NCBI RefSeq assembly: GCF_023094245.1
Contig: NZ_JALMEW010000001.1
Coordinates: forward strand, 496,986-560,985
Reading direction: 5' to 3'
From: Halomonas getboli
GTDB taxonomy: Bacteria; Pseudomonadota; Gammaproteobacteria; Pseudomonadales; Halomonadaceae
DNA length: 64,000 bases
Under the pieces are notes generated by a model, which saw only the letters and a program-made list of their open reading frames with translations, searched no databases and was not told the DNA's origin. A program made the position numbers and the translations under genes. Positions 53,158 to 61,749 of the stretch are shown one piece after another (position 1 is the stretch's first letter; the number at the start of each line of letters is the position of its first letter).

Positions 53158-54651
53158 TCAGGCCTCGGCGCGCTGCTGATAGACGCCGAAGTGATGCAGG
53201 CCGCGATCGGCGAGATGCAGCGCCTGCATGCGGCTCATCACGCCCTGGTCGCAGTACAGCAGGTAGTGTCGCTGGTCGGACAGCTCCGAGGCCTTGTCCT
53301 GCAGCTCGTAGAAGGGGATCTCGATCAGCGGCACCTGCGACAGCGCCCGGGGCAGCGTCAGCGGCGCGGCCTCGCGCTCGTCGGCGCGCCGGATATCGAT
53401 GATGCAGGGCGCATCGAGCCTGGTGAGGGCTTCCGGGCTGTCCACCGATACGACCTCGCCCGGAGCGGTCTCGCGTTCCAGTACCTGATCGATGCGCTTG
53501 ACCACGGCGGCCTCGATGGCCGCGTCCAGTACGCTGTCGTCGAAGTCGCGCTCGGCGGCCAGGACGTCATCCAGCGGCGCCTTGTTGTGGGGGCGCCGCG
53601 AGATCACGCCGCAGTACTCGGGCATGGACTCGGCGATGCGGGCGGTGTCGATCAGGCGGGCCCGGTCGATGATGTCCTGCTTGTCGTCGGTCAGCACCGG
53701 TCGCAGGATCGGCCGCTCGCTGACGTCGTCGATCACCGCCAGGTTGGCCAGCGTCTGGCTCGAGACCTGGGCGATGGCCTCGCCGGTCACCAGGGCCGGA
53801 ATGCGCAGCCGCTGAGCGACGCGGTTGGCGGCACGGATCATCAGCCGCTTGAGCACCACGCCCATGAGGCCGTCGGGGATGGTGCGCAGGATCTCGCCGA
53901 CCACGCCGTCGAAGGGCACCGAGATGAACTTCACCTTGTGCGAGACGCCATAGCGCTCCCACAGATGGTGGCTGACCTCGCGCACGCCGGCCTCGTGGGC
54001 CGGGCCGCCGAGGTTGAAGAACAGAAAGTGGGTCTTGACCCCGCGGCGGATCATCTTCCAGGCCGCCACGGGCGAGTCGAAGCCGCCGGACATCAGCGCC
54101 AGGGCCTGGCCCTGCACGCCGAGCGGGTAGCCGCCAAGCCCCTTCCAGCGCGCGCGGATCACCTGCAGGCGCCGATCGTTGAGCTCCACCGGCACCACCA
54201 CCTCGGCGTGCTTGAGGTCGACGCGGGCACTCGGGGTGGCTTGCAGCAGGCGACCGCCGAGATAGCGCTCCATGTCCGCCGAGGTGAAATCGTGCTCCCC
54301 ACGCCGCTTGGCCTGGACCCGGAAGCTGCGTCCGGCGATCACCGGGCTCCACAGCGGCACGATGTGCTCGGCGGCCTGCTCCAGCGAGTCGAAGCGTAGC
54401 TCCTCGGTGGCCAGGATCTGCTGGATGCCGGGGATGCGGGTGAGGCTGTCCTCGATGGCGGCCGTCGTGTCGGCGTCGAGGCCCTCCGGCAGCCGTACGC
54501 GAATGGCATCCCACTGGTCCTTGACCCGCACGCGCTCGTCCAGGCGGCGCAAGGTATTGCGGATATTGGCCGTCAGGCAGCGTGTCATCTGCTGGCGGAC
54601 CGAACGGGACTTGATGGTGATCTCGGGGTGGAGCTTGAGGAGATAGAGCAT
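53158..54651 (-). CDS. thiI: tRNA 4-thiouridine synthase / sulfurtransferase
   Basis: This 497-residue protein has an N-terminal ferredoxin-like/THUMP region and the PP-loop motif LALMSGGFDSPVAAWKM. Cysteine is present in PEYCGVISRRP, and the C-terminal rhodanese domain has the catalytic Cys in LLYCDQGVMSRMQALHL. It makes 4-thiouridine in tRNA and, in enterobacteria, donates sulfur for thiamine. The ATG at 54651 starts the conserved MLYLLKLHPEITIKS; further upstream there is only an open frame. Confidence 0.97.
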   Translation of the reverse strand: MLYLLKLHPEITIKSRSVRQQMTRCLTANIRNTLRRLDERVRVKDQWDAIRVRLPEGLDADTTAAIEDSLTRIPGIQQILATEELRFDSLEQAAEHIVPLWSPVIAGRSFRVQAKRRGEHDFTSADMERYLGGRLLQATPSARVDLKHAEVVVPVELNDRRLQVIRARWKGLGGYPLGVQGQALALMSGGFDSPVAAWKMIRRGVKTHFLFFNLGGPAHEAGVREVSHHLWERYGVSHKVKFISVPFDGVVGEILRTIPDGLMGVVLKRLMIRAANRVAQRLRIPALVTGEAIAQVSSQTLANLAVIDDVSERPILRPVLTDDKQDIIDRARLIDTARIAESMPEYCGVISRRPHNKAPLDDVLAAERDFDDSVLDAAIEAAVVKRIDQVLERETAPGEVVSVDSPEALTRLDAPCIIDIRRADEREAAPLTLPRALSQVPLIEIPFYELQDKASELSDQRHYLLYCDQGVMSRMQALHLADRGLHHFGVYQQRAEA

Positions 54652-54768
54652 GCGAGGCGGCGTTGAAGCGGGGAAAAGGGCGCGCATTGTACCAGCTGGC
54701 GTGAACGCGCGCAGGTCGAGGGAGGCGATGCCGGGTAAGGCCACCCTCGACCGGAGGCGGTCAAGGGC

Positions 54769-55050
54769 TCAGTAGAGCGCCTGCTCCTCGCGCACCACTT
54801 CCTTGAGCAGTTCCAGGAACAGGCGGTCGGCCTCGGAGTGCTCCTTGGGATCTTCCGGAATGTGCACGCTGGTGGTGTCGGAAATCTCGTTGGCGATCTG
54901 GGCCATGACGTTCGCCTGATCGCCCTCGCCGAGGCGTTCACGGGCGATCGTCAGCGACTGCTCGAGGATCTTGGGGTCCTGCAGCAGCTTCTTGATGAAG
55001 CTGCGTAGCTCATTGATGACACGAGTCTTCTGGATCTCCGATGACGACAT
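54769..55050 (-). CDS. Conserved-looking hypothetical protein, 93 residues
   Basis: This is a short, soluble, helical, acidic protein (begins MSSSEIQKTRVINELRSFIKKLLQ, ends LLKEVVREEQALY). The ATG at 55050 follows AAGGAGAAACGGC, a near-ideal ribosome site, which supports translation. No domain is recognised. It lies 117 bases upstream of thiI on the same strand. It may be a helical adaptor, but nothing in the sequence fixes a function. Confidence 0.75.
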   Translation of the reverse strand: MSSSEIQKTRVINELRSFIKKLLQDPKILEQSLTIARERLGEGDQANVMAQIANEISDTTSVHIPEDPKEHSEADRLFLELLKEVVREEQALY

Positions 55051-55422
55051 GCCGTTTCTCCTTGGGCGGGCCGTGTGACTGATGGTGCCGACGATAGCAC
55101 GTTTGGGGCCGGCCGTGAGAGCAGCGGCGGTCGGGGCGGCCTTGTAAGACAAGTCTTACATTTCTGTGAGCATATATCGTACGTCGACGCCATGCCCGAG
55201 TACTGGCGTCGCGTCTGAATTTGGTTACTCTATGTAACAGGATGTGTGTTAATACGTTTATCGCAACGGGCTGCTCTTTTCGCATGAGGGTCATGCCGCG
55301 CGAAAGGAGCAATGTCGCCTTCGGCCGATTCGGTTTTCCTGCGGTTGGCGCGGGCGGCAGGTCACAACACTCGATAACAGCCGCGCCTGCCTGTCGTTGG
55401 CTCACAAGGGATGGGAACTGAC
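55051..55422. promoter_or_regulatory. 372-base non-coding control region upstream of the Lap secretion genes
   Basis: This is the longest gene-free stretch in the window. It includes the 18-bp inverted repeat at 55143-55160, then an AT-richer zone (about 55155-55265) with GTTAC-TCTAT-GTAAC at 55224-55238. It separates the divergent 93-residue gene from the TolC-OmpA gene and so carries both promoters. No small open frame with a good ribosome site was seen. Confidence 0.6.
55143..55160. promoter_or_regulatory. 18-bp inverted repeat, candidate operator
   Basis: TGTAAGAC and its exact complement flank an AA centre. It lies about 90 bases upstream of the leftward gene and 260 bases upstream of the TolC-OmpA gene, in the position of a regulator-binding site. 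Confidence 0.45.
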
Positions 55423-57306
55423 ATGAATCGCACGAGCGTCGTTACTCCGCTGCGCCCCTCGACCGGGCGTCTCGTCAGGGGGCTCGTTGTCGGAGCCGGG
55501 CTTGCCCTGCTACCCATCGCGTCGGCCGTGGCCCAGTCGCTGCCGTCGGGGCTGATGTCACCGGGATCCAGTAACCTGCAGAGCGTCGTGCAGCAGGCGA
55601 TCTCGACCAATCCCGAGGTGCAGGCCGCCTGGCGCGAGTTCCTGGCCTCGGGGCAGGATCGTCGCGCTGCCTGGGGCAACTATCTGCCGAGCGTGGACGT
55701 CAACGCCGGGGTAGGGCGCGAGGATCGCGAGCACGACGGCCGCGGCAGCTATGGCACCGACTATGCCGAGGTGGCGCTGACCCAGATGATCTACGACGGC
55801 TTCGCCACCAGCAGTGAAGTGGAGCGTCTCGATCGTGCCCAGCTGGTGCGCTATTACGAGCTGCTCGGCGCCAGTGAGCAGGTCTCGCTGGATGCGGTTC
55901 AGGCCTACCTGGACGTGCAGCGCTATCGCGAGCTGGTGCGGCTGGCGCAGGACAACTATGCCAAGCATCTGGAGGTCTTCAACCAGATCGAGGAGCGCAC
56001 CCTGTCCGGGGCCGGTCGCGGCGTCGATCTCGAGCAGATCAGTGGGCGCCTGGCGCTGGCCGAATCCAACCTGATGACCGAGGCCTCGAACCTGCACGAC
56101 GTGACCGCCCGCTATCAGCGCATCGTCGGCGATCTGCCGGCGGCCTCGCTGGCGCCGGCGCCGGACTTCGGCGATCGACTGCCCGCGGATGTCGCCGCCG
56201 CCCTGGACATGGCCTTCCAGGGTAATCCCGAGTTCCATGCCGCCATCGAGAACATCGCCGCCAAGCGAGCCGCCGAGAGCGGCGAGCGCTCCGCCTTCCA
56301 TCCGACCCTCGATCTGGTCGCCAGCACCGGGCGCTACCGGGACAGCGACAGCGGTACGATCGAAGACCCCGACGAGCGGCAGGATCGCAGCCGGGTCGAG
56401 CTGGTGGCGAGCATGAACCTGTATCGCGGCGGCAGCGATCTGGCCAGCTTCCGCGCCGCCAGCGAGCGCGTCGAGCAGGCCGTGAACCTGCGCGAGAAGG
56501 CCTGTAACGACGTGCGCCAGACGACGCAGATCGCCTACAACGATACCCAGCGGCTGCGTGAGCAGCTCGAATATCTCAACCAGCATCGCCTCTCCACCGA
56601 CCGCGTGCGGGGCGCCTACCAGCAGCAGTTCGATATCGGCCAGCGCAGCCTGCTGGACGTGCTGGACACCGAGAACGAGTACTTCGAGTCCAGCCGCGCC
56701 TATTCGAATGCCCGCTACGACGTGGCGCTGGCCGATGCCCGGACCCTGGCGGCCATGGGCGAACTGATGCAGACCCTGGATGTGCGGCGGGACGACATGC
56801 CGACCCTGGCCGAGCTGGGCAGCGATGGCGTGTCGCTCGATCCCGAGACGATCTGTCCGGCGCCGGGGCCGACCGGTTTTACCCTGGCCGACTTCACGGG
56901 CGATATCACGGCGCCGGCCCGGGCGCCGGATGTCACGCTCTCGGCGGATGCGCTGTTCGCGGTCAACAGCGCCGAGCTGAGCCTGCAATCGCGCGATGAA
57001 CTGTCGGAGCTTGCCGAGCGGATCCGCGGTCGCGATGACCTGGTGCGTGTCTATATTGCCGGTCACGCCGATTCCACCGGCAGCGATGCCATCAATGATC
57101 CGCTGTCCCGTCGACGCGCCCAGAGCGTCGGTGACTATCTGGTGAGCCAGGGCGTGGACGCGTCACTGATCCAGACCGAGGGCTTCGGGTCGCGCCGGCC
57201 CGTGGCGACCAACGCTACCGTGGAGGGGCGCCGGCAGAATCGTCGCGTGGAGATCACCCTCGAGCGAGCGGGGGAGAATCTCGATATGGCCGGTTATCGA
57301 CCCTAG
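55423..57306 (+). CDS. TolC-family outer-membrane protein with C-terminal OmpA domain (LapE-like)
   Basis: This 627-residue protein has a signal peptide (VVGAGLALLPIASAVAQS, cleaved near residue 38). A TolC/TolC-like efflux domain runs from about 45 to 460 (repeated segments with QMIYDGFATSSEVERLD and SMNLYRGGSDLASFRAA, and RSLLDVLDTENEYFES). An OmpA/MotB peptidoglycan-binding domain follows from about 500 (YIAGHADSTGSDAINDPLSRRRAQSVGDYLV). It would be the outer-membrane channel of the type I secretion system encoded next, with an added cell-wall anchor. It may start at 55411 instead of 55423; both are ATG and give the same mature protein. Confidence 0.93.
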   Translation: MNRTSVVTPLRPSTGRLVRGLVVGAGLALLPIASAVAQSLPSGLMSPGSSNLQSVVQQAISTNPEVQAAWREFLASGQDRRAAWGNYLPSVDVNAGVGREDREHDGRGSYGTDYAEVALTQMIYDGFATSSEVERLDRAQLVRYYELLGASEQVSLDAVQAYLDVQRYRELVRLAQDNYAKHLEVFNQIEERTLSGAGRGVDLEQISGRLALAESNLMTEASNLHDVTARYQRIVGDLPAASLAPAPDFGDRLPADVAAALDMAFQGNPEFHAAIENIAAKRAAESGERSAFHPTLDLVASTGRYRDSDSGTIEDPDERQDRSRVELVASMNLYRGGSDLASFRAASERVEQAVNLREKACNDVRQTTQIAYNDTQRLREQLEYLNQHRLSTDRVRGAYQQQFDIGQRSLLDVLDTENEYFESSRAYSNARYDVALADARTLAAMGELMQTLDVRRDDMPTLAELGSDGVSLDPETICPAPGPTGFTLADFTGDITAPARAPDVTLSADALFAVNSAELSLQSRDELSELAERIRGRDDLVRVYIAGHADSTGSDAINDPLSRRRAQSVGDYLVSQGVDASLIQTEGFGSRRPVATNATVEGRRQNRRVEITLERAGENLDMAGYRP

Positions 57307-57383
57307 GTCGTGTCGTCGGCGAGAGGCCGGGCCGGTGGCCCGGCCGCGCTGTTTTCTGAAAGTTCGTCACGCAGGGGTACGAA

Positions 57384-59555
57384 TTGACACAACGTGAAGC
57401 GCTCGACGACGGCGGTCTTGCTCGGTCGGCCGTTCAGGACGAGCTGCTCGAATGTCTGCAGAGCATCGCGCTGGCGCATGAACATGACGTCAGCGCCGAT
57501 GCGTTGACGGCAGGGTTGCCGCTCGAGGACGGGCGGCTGACGCCGGGAGTGTTTCCGCGGGCGGCGGCGCGGGCCGGTCTGTCGGCAAGAATCGTGCGCT
57601 CTCGCCTGGTACAGCTCAATCCCGCGCTCTTTCCCGCTGTGCTGCTGCTCGAGCCGGGCCGTGCCTGCGTGCTGCTGGCGCTGGACCTGAAGGCACGCCG
57701 TGCCCGGGTCATCTTTCCGGAGCTTGGCGAAGCGGAGACCGAGGTCGATCTGGATGGCCTGCAGGACGGCTACAGCGGCCAGGCCATCTACGTGCGGCCA
57801 CGCTTCCGCTTCGACGCCCGTGGTCCGGAGGTCAGACGCAAGCGCGATCGACACTGGTTCTGGGGCGTTATCCGCGAGAATCGGCGTCTCTATCGCGATG
57901 TGATCGCCGGCTCGGTGGTGATCAATCTCTTCGCGCTGGCCATGCCGCTGTTCGTGCTCAACGTCTACGATCGCGTTGTGCCCAACCATGCCACCGAATC
58001 GCTGTGGGTGCTGGCAATCGGTGTCTTCGTGGTGCTGTGCTTCGATCTGGCGCTTCGGCTGATGCGCGGGGCCTTCGTCGACCTGGCGGCCAGTCGCGCC
58101 GACGTCAAGCTGTCCTCGGCGCTGATGGCGCAGGTGCTGGGGCTCAAGATGGCGGCTCGGCCGACCTCTACCGGATCCTTCGCGTCCATGCTGCAGTCCT
58201 TCGAGTCGGTGCGTGCCTTCATCGGTTCGGCCACGGTGGTGGGGCTGGTCGACCTGCCGTTCGTGCTGCTGTTCGCCGCCATCATCGCCTTGATCGGCCC
58301 GCCGCTGGTGATTCCGGTGCTGGCGGGCATCGTCTTCGTGCTGCTCTATGCGCTGGCGGCGCAGGGCAAGTTGCACGAGCTGTCCGAAACGACCTGGCGA
58401 GCCAGCGCCCAGCGCAATGCGACGCTGGTCGAGTCGATTTCCCAGCTCGAGACCCTGAAGGCGCTGCGCGGCGAGAGCCGGGTGCAGGGCATCTGGGAGC
58501 GGGCCTCGGCCTTCCTGTCGCGCACGGCGGCGCAGCTGAGGCTGGTCAGCTCCTCGGTCACCAGCGTGGCGCTGTGGACGCAGCACACCGTGGCCGTGGC
58601 GGTCGTCATCACCGGCGTCTATCTGATCATCGAGGGTGAGCTGACCCAGGGGGGCTTGATCGCCGCCTACCTGCTGTCGTCGCGCGCCATGGCGCCGGTC
58701 AGCCAGGCCGCCGCGCTGCTGGCGCAGTACCACCAGGCCGCGACGGCCCTGCGCTCGCTGGACGGCATGATGTCGCTGCCCGTGGAACGGGGCCAGGCGA
58801 AGCCCTTCATCGATCGTCCGGTGGTGCGTGGCGAGCTCGGCTTCGACAAGGTGACGTTCCGCTATCCTGACGAGCAGCGCGAGGCGCTGCGTGACGTGTC
58901 GCTCACCCTGGCGGCCGGCGAGAAGGTCGCGGTGCTGGGGCGGGTCGGGTGCGGCAAGACGACCCTGCACAAGCTGCTGCTGGGGCTCTATGAGCCTGAG
59001 TCCGGAGCGGTACGCCTGGACGGCGTGGATGTTCGCCAGTACGACCCGGTGCAATTGCGGCGCCATTTCGGCTATGTGCCCCAGGACGTCACGCTCTTCC
59101 ACGGCTCGCTGCGCGACAACATCCTGTCCGGTGCCGGCAGCGACGGCGTCGATGACGAGTCGCTGCTGAGAGTCATCCACATCAGCGGGCTCGCGGGGCT
59201 GGTCGACGGGCATCCCGATGGCATCGATCTCGATGTCGGCGAGCGCGGCCAGCGCCTCTCCGGCGGCCAGCGTCAGCAGGTCGCCATCGCCCGAGCGCTG
59301 GTGCACGATCCGCGCATCCTGCTGCTCGACGAGCCCACCAGTGCCATGGACCACTCCTCCGAGGAGGCGCTCAAGGCGCAGCTCCGGGATGTGGGCGCCG
59401 GCAAGACGATGCTGATCGTGACCCACCGCACGTCGCTGCTGTCGCTGGTCGATCGTATCCTGGTGGTGGATGCCGGCAAGGTGGTGGCCGACGGGCCCAG
59501 GGACACGGTGATCGAAGCCCTGCGCAAGGGGCAGATCGGGAGGGCCGGCGCATGA
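57384..59555 (+). CDS. Type I secretion ABC transporter (LapB-like)
   Basis: This is a 723-residue exporter. Its N-terminal C39-like domain has the non-catalytic pattern LLECLQSIALAHEHDVSADALTAGLPLEDGRLTPGVFPRAAARAGL, with no cysteine nucleophile at the expected place. Six membrane helices and an ATPase follow: Walker A GRVGCGKTT, signature LSGGQRQQ and Walker B ILLLDEPTSAMD. It would export the giant adhesin. There is no ATG in the N-terminal 190 codons, so the start is a TTG at 57384 after AGGGGTACGAA. It is preceded by the TolC-OmpA gene and overlaps the adaptor gene by four bases. Confidence 0.93.
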   Translation: MTQREALDDGGLARSAVQDELLECLQSIALAHEHDVSADALTAGLPLEDGRLTPGVFPRAAARAGLSARIVRSRLVQLNPALFPAVLLLEPGRACVLLALDLKARRARVIFPELGEAETEVDLDGLQDGYSGQAIYVRPRFRFDARGPEVRRKRDRHWFWGVIRENRRLYRDVIAGSVVINLFALAMPLFVLNVYDRVVPNHATESLWVLAIGVFVVLCFDLALRLMRGAFVDLAASRADVKLSSALMAQVLGLKMAARPTSTGSFASMLQSFESVRAFIGSATVVGLVDLPFVLLFAAIIALIGPPLVIPVLAGIVFVLLYALAAQGKLHELSETTWRASAQRNATLVESISQLETLKALRGESRVQGIWERASAFLSRTAAQLRLVSSSVTSVALWTQHTVAVAVVITGVYLIIEGELTQGGLIAAYLLSSRAMAPVSQAAALLAQYHQAATALRSLDGMMSLPVERGQAKPFIDRPVVRGELGFDKVTFRYPDEQREALRDVSLTLAAGEKVAVLGRVGCGKTTLHKLLLGLYEPESGAVRLDGVDVRQYDPVQLRRHFGYVPQDVTLFHGSLRDNILSGAGSDGVDDESLLRVIHISGLAGLVDGHPDGIDLDVGERGQRLSGGQRQQVAIARALVHDPRILLLDEPTSAMDHSSEEALKAQLRDVGAGKTMLIVTHRTSLLSLVDRILVVDAGKVVADGPRDTVIEALRKGQIGRAGA

Positions 59556-60979
59556 CGCAGGATTCCCGTACTTCCGAGCAGCGAGGCTTCGAGGCGATCG
59601 GCCGCTTTTCCGAGACCGGCAGCAAGCCGTTTCGCCCCTTCATCGATCGCCTCTTCTCGCGGCGGGTCACCTCCGCGCACCTGGATCGCGACTGGGCCAG
59701 CGATACGGACTGGGCGCGCTTGCAGCAGGAGCCGCTGCGGGCGCGCCTGATGCTCTATACCGTGGTGCTGGCGGTGGCGGCACTGATCGTCTGGTCGGCC
59801 TTCGCGCCGCTGGACGAGGTGACCCGTGGCACGGGGCGCGTGATTCCTTCCAGTCAGCTGCAGAAGGTGCAGTCCTATGACGGCGGCGTGGTGCAGGAGA
59901 TCCTGGTGTCGGAGGGTGAGCGGGTCAGCCAGGGCCAGCTGTTGATGCGCATTGACCCGACCCGCTTCGTGGCCAATTTCCGCGAGAACCGGGCCAAGGC
60001 CGAATCCCTTGAGGCGCGCGCCGAGCGACTGCGTGCCCTGGCGACCGATAGCGATTTCACGCCGTCGGCGTCGCTGATCGAGGAGGCGCCCGATATCGTG
60101 GCCCAGGAGCGCGCGCTCTATCGCAACAACCTGGACGCCCTGGAAGAGCAGAAGGTGATTCTTCAGGAGCAGCTGTCCCAGCGCCGGGCGGAGCTGGATG
60201 AAGCGCAATCCCGGCGGGATACGGCCGCGCGTGAACTGGGCATGGCCGGACGGGAGTTGAACCTGACCCGGCCGCTGCTCGATTCCGGCGCCGTGTCCGA
60301 AGTCGAGGTGCTGCGGCTGCAGCGTGAGGTGACCCGTGCCCGTGGGCAGCGTGATCAGGCGGCGGCCCAGGTCGAGCGCCTGCAGGCGGCCATCGATGAG
60401 GCGGAATCCAAGCTGCGCGAGGTCACGCTCGAGAAGCGAAACGAGTGGCGTGATCAGCTCTCCGAGACACTGGCGGAGCTGTCGGCGCTGGACGAGTCGA
60501 GCGCCGGCCTGCGGGATCGCGTGCGGCTGGCGGAGATCCGCTCGCCGGTGGACGGTATCGTGCAGCGCCTGGCCATCAACACGATCGGCGGGGTCGCCCA
60601 GCCCGGGCAGGAGGTGGTCGAGGTCGTGCCCACCGACGATACCCTGCTGGTCGAAGCGCGCATCGCGCCTCAGGACATCGCCTTCCTGAGGCCGGGGCAG
60701 TCCGCGACCATCAAGCTCACCGCCTATGATTTCGCCATCTACGGCGGGCTCGAGGCCGAGCTGGTGCATATCAGTCCCGATACCATCACCGATGACGAGG
60801 GCAATACCTTCTATCTGGTGCGGGTTCGCACGCTCGAGGGCGACAGCGACCACCAGGCACTGGACGTGATTCCGGGCATGACGGCACAGGTCGATATCCT
60901 GACCGGCAAGCGCACGGTAATGCAGTATCTGCTCAAGCCGGTGCTGCGGGCCTGGCAGGATGCGCTGGGAGAACGCTGA
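59552..60979 (+). CDS. HlyD-family membrane fusion protein (LapC-like)
   Basis: This is a 475-residue adaptor with a single N-terminal membrane helix (LMLYTVVLAVAALIVWSAFAPLDE near residue 65). It has a lipoyl half-motif (GRVIPSSQLQKVQSYDGGVVQEILVSEGERVSQGQLLMRID) and a long coiled coil (residues about 140-300). The C-terminal beta domain (IRSPVDGIVQRLAINTIGGVAQPGQEVVEVVP) follows. It bridges the ABC exporter and the outer-membrane channel in type I secretion. It overlaps the exporter by four bases and the LuxR gene by one. Confidence 0.94.
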   Translation: MTQDSRTSEQRGFEAIGRFSETGSKPFRPFIDRLFSRRVTSAHLDRDWASDTDWARLQQEPLRARLMLYTVVLAVAALIVWSAFAPLDEVTRGTGRVIPSSQLQKVQSYDGGVVQEILVSEGERVSQGQLLMRIDPTRFVANFRENRAKAESLEARAERLRALATDSDFTPSASLIEEAPDIVAQERALYRNNLDALEEQKVILQEQLSQRRAELDEAQSRRDTAARELGMAGRELNLTRPLLDSGAVSEVEVLRLQREVTRARGQRDQAAAQVERLQAAIDEAESKLREVTLEKRNEWRDQLSETLAELSALDESSAGLRDRVRLAEIRSPVDGIVQRLAINTIGGVAQPGQEVVEVVPTDDTLLVEARIAPQDIAFLRPGQSATIKLTAYDFAIYGGLEAELVHISPDTITDDEGNTFYLVRVRTLEGDSDHQALDVIPGMTAQVDILTGKRTVMQYLLKPVLRAWQDALGER

Positions 60980-61590
60980 TGGAACAGGTCTTCATATGTC
61001 GCGACACGACGCTGATGCCGCGCTGGCGCGACGCCTTTCCCGAAGCTGCCTGTCTCGAGGCGGCGACCGCCGTCGCCGCGGCAACGGTCGATATGCAGGC
61101 CTGGGTGGTGATCCAGGGCGCGGAATGGCCGGCCCTGGTGCGTGAGCTGTCGAGTCGTGGCGCGATCGTCAGCGTGCTCAGCTATGCCCCGAGCTACCGT
61201 GAGGCGGCCCGGGCGCTCGAGGCGGGCGCGCGCGGCTATGCCCATGCGCTGTCCACGCCCGAGCTGCTGCACCAGATCGCACTGGTCACCGCGCACCAGG
61301 GCATCTGGGTGGGGCCGGAACTGATGGCTCAGGTCGTTGGCGGGGCCTATCGCGCGCTCGGCGGTGACCAGCGTCTCAACGATGACGTGCTCGCGCCTCT
61401 GACCCAGCGCGAGCGAGACGTGACTATCGCGGTGGCGGCAGGCAACAGCAACAAGGCGGTCGCCCGCCAGCTCGGTATCACCGAGCGAACCGTCAAGGCG
61501 CATCTCGGGGCCGTGTTCCGCAAGCTCGATGTCCGCGACCGCATGCAGCTCGTGCTCAAGCTGTCTCGCCAGGAGCAGGGTGTCAGCTGA
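60979..61590 (+). CDS. LuxR-type regulator coupled to the type I secretion genes
   Basis: This 203-residue protein has a C-terminal LuxR/FixJ helix-turn-helix (LTQRERDVTIAVAAGNSNKAVARQLGITERTVKAHLGAVFRKLDVRDRMQLVL). The N-terminal half resembles a receiver fold, but the usual phospho-acceptor site is not evident (WVVIQGAEWPALV near residue 45). It starts one base inside the adaptor stop (TGATG), so it is made with the secretion apparatus. It lies just before the adhesin gene and probably regulates it or the whole locus. A non-phosphorylated atypical receiver is likely. Confidence 0.88.
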   Translation: MEQVFICRDTTLMPRWRDAFPEAACLEAATAVAAATVDMQAWVVIQGAEWPALVRELSSRGAIVSVLSYAPSYREAARALEAGARGYAHALSTPELLHQIALVTAHQGIWVGPELMAQVVGGAYRALGGDQRLNDDVLAPLTQRERDVTIAVAAGNSNKAVARQLGITERTVKAHLGAVFRKLDVRDRMQLVLKLSRQEQGVS

Positions 61591-61749
61591 CGACGTCAGA
61601 CTGGCGCCTTCCTCTTGCCAGTGACTTTCTGTTACCTGTCCATCGGTCCAATACCGAGGGCCTAGTCCCTGTCCTAGTGTTAAGTCATTAGCCGCCGGTC
61701 TATCCATCGGGGTACCCGGCCTATGTCACTCCGCAGGGGGATAGGGACG
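61591..61749 (+). promoter_or_regulatory. Leader region of the adhesin gene
   Basis: This is a 159-base gap between the LuxR-type gene and the adhesin start. It has no hairpin with a T-tract, so read-through is possible. The adhesin ATG at 61750 follows GGGGGATAGGGACG. Clear promoter hexamers are not seen. Confidence 0.4.
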
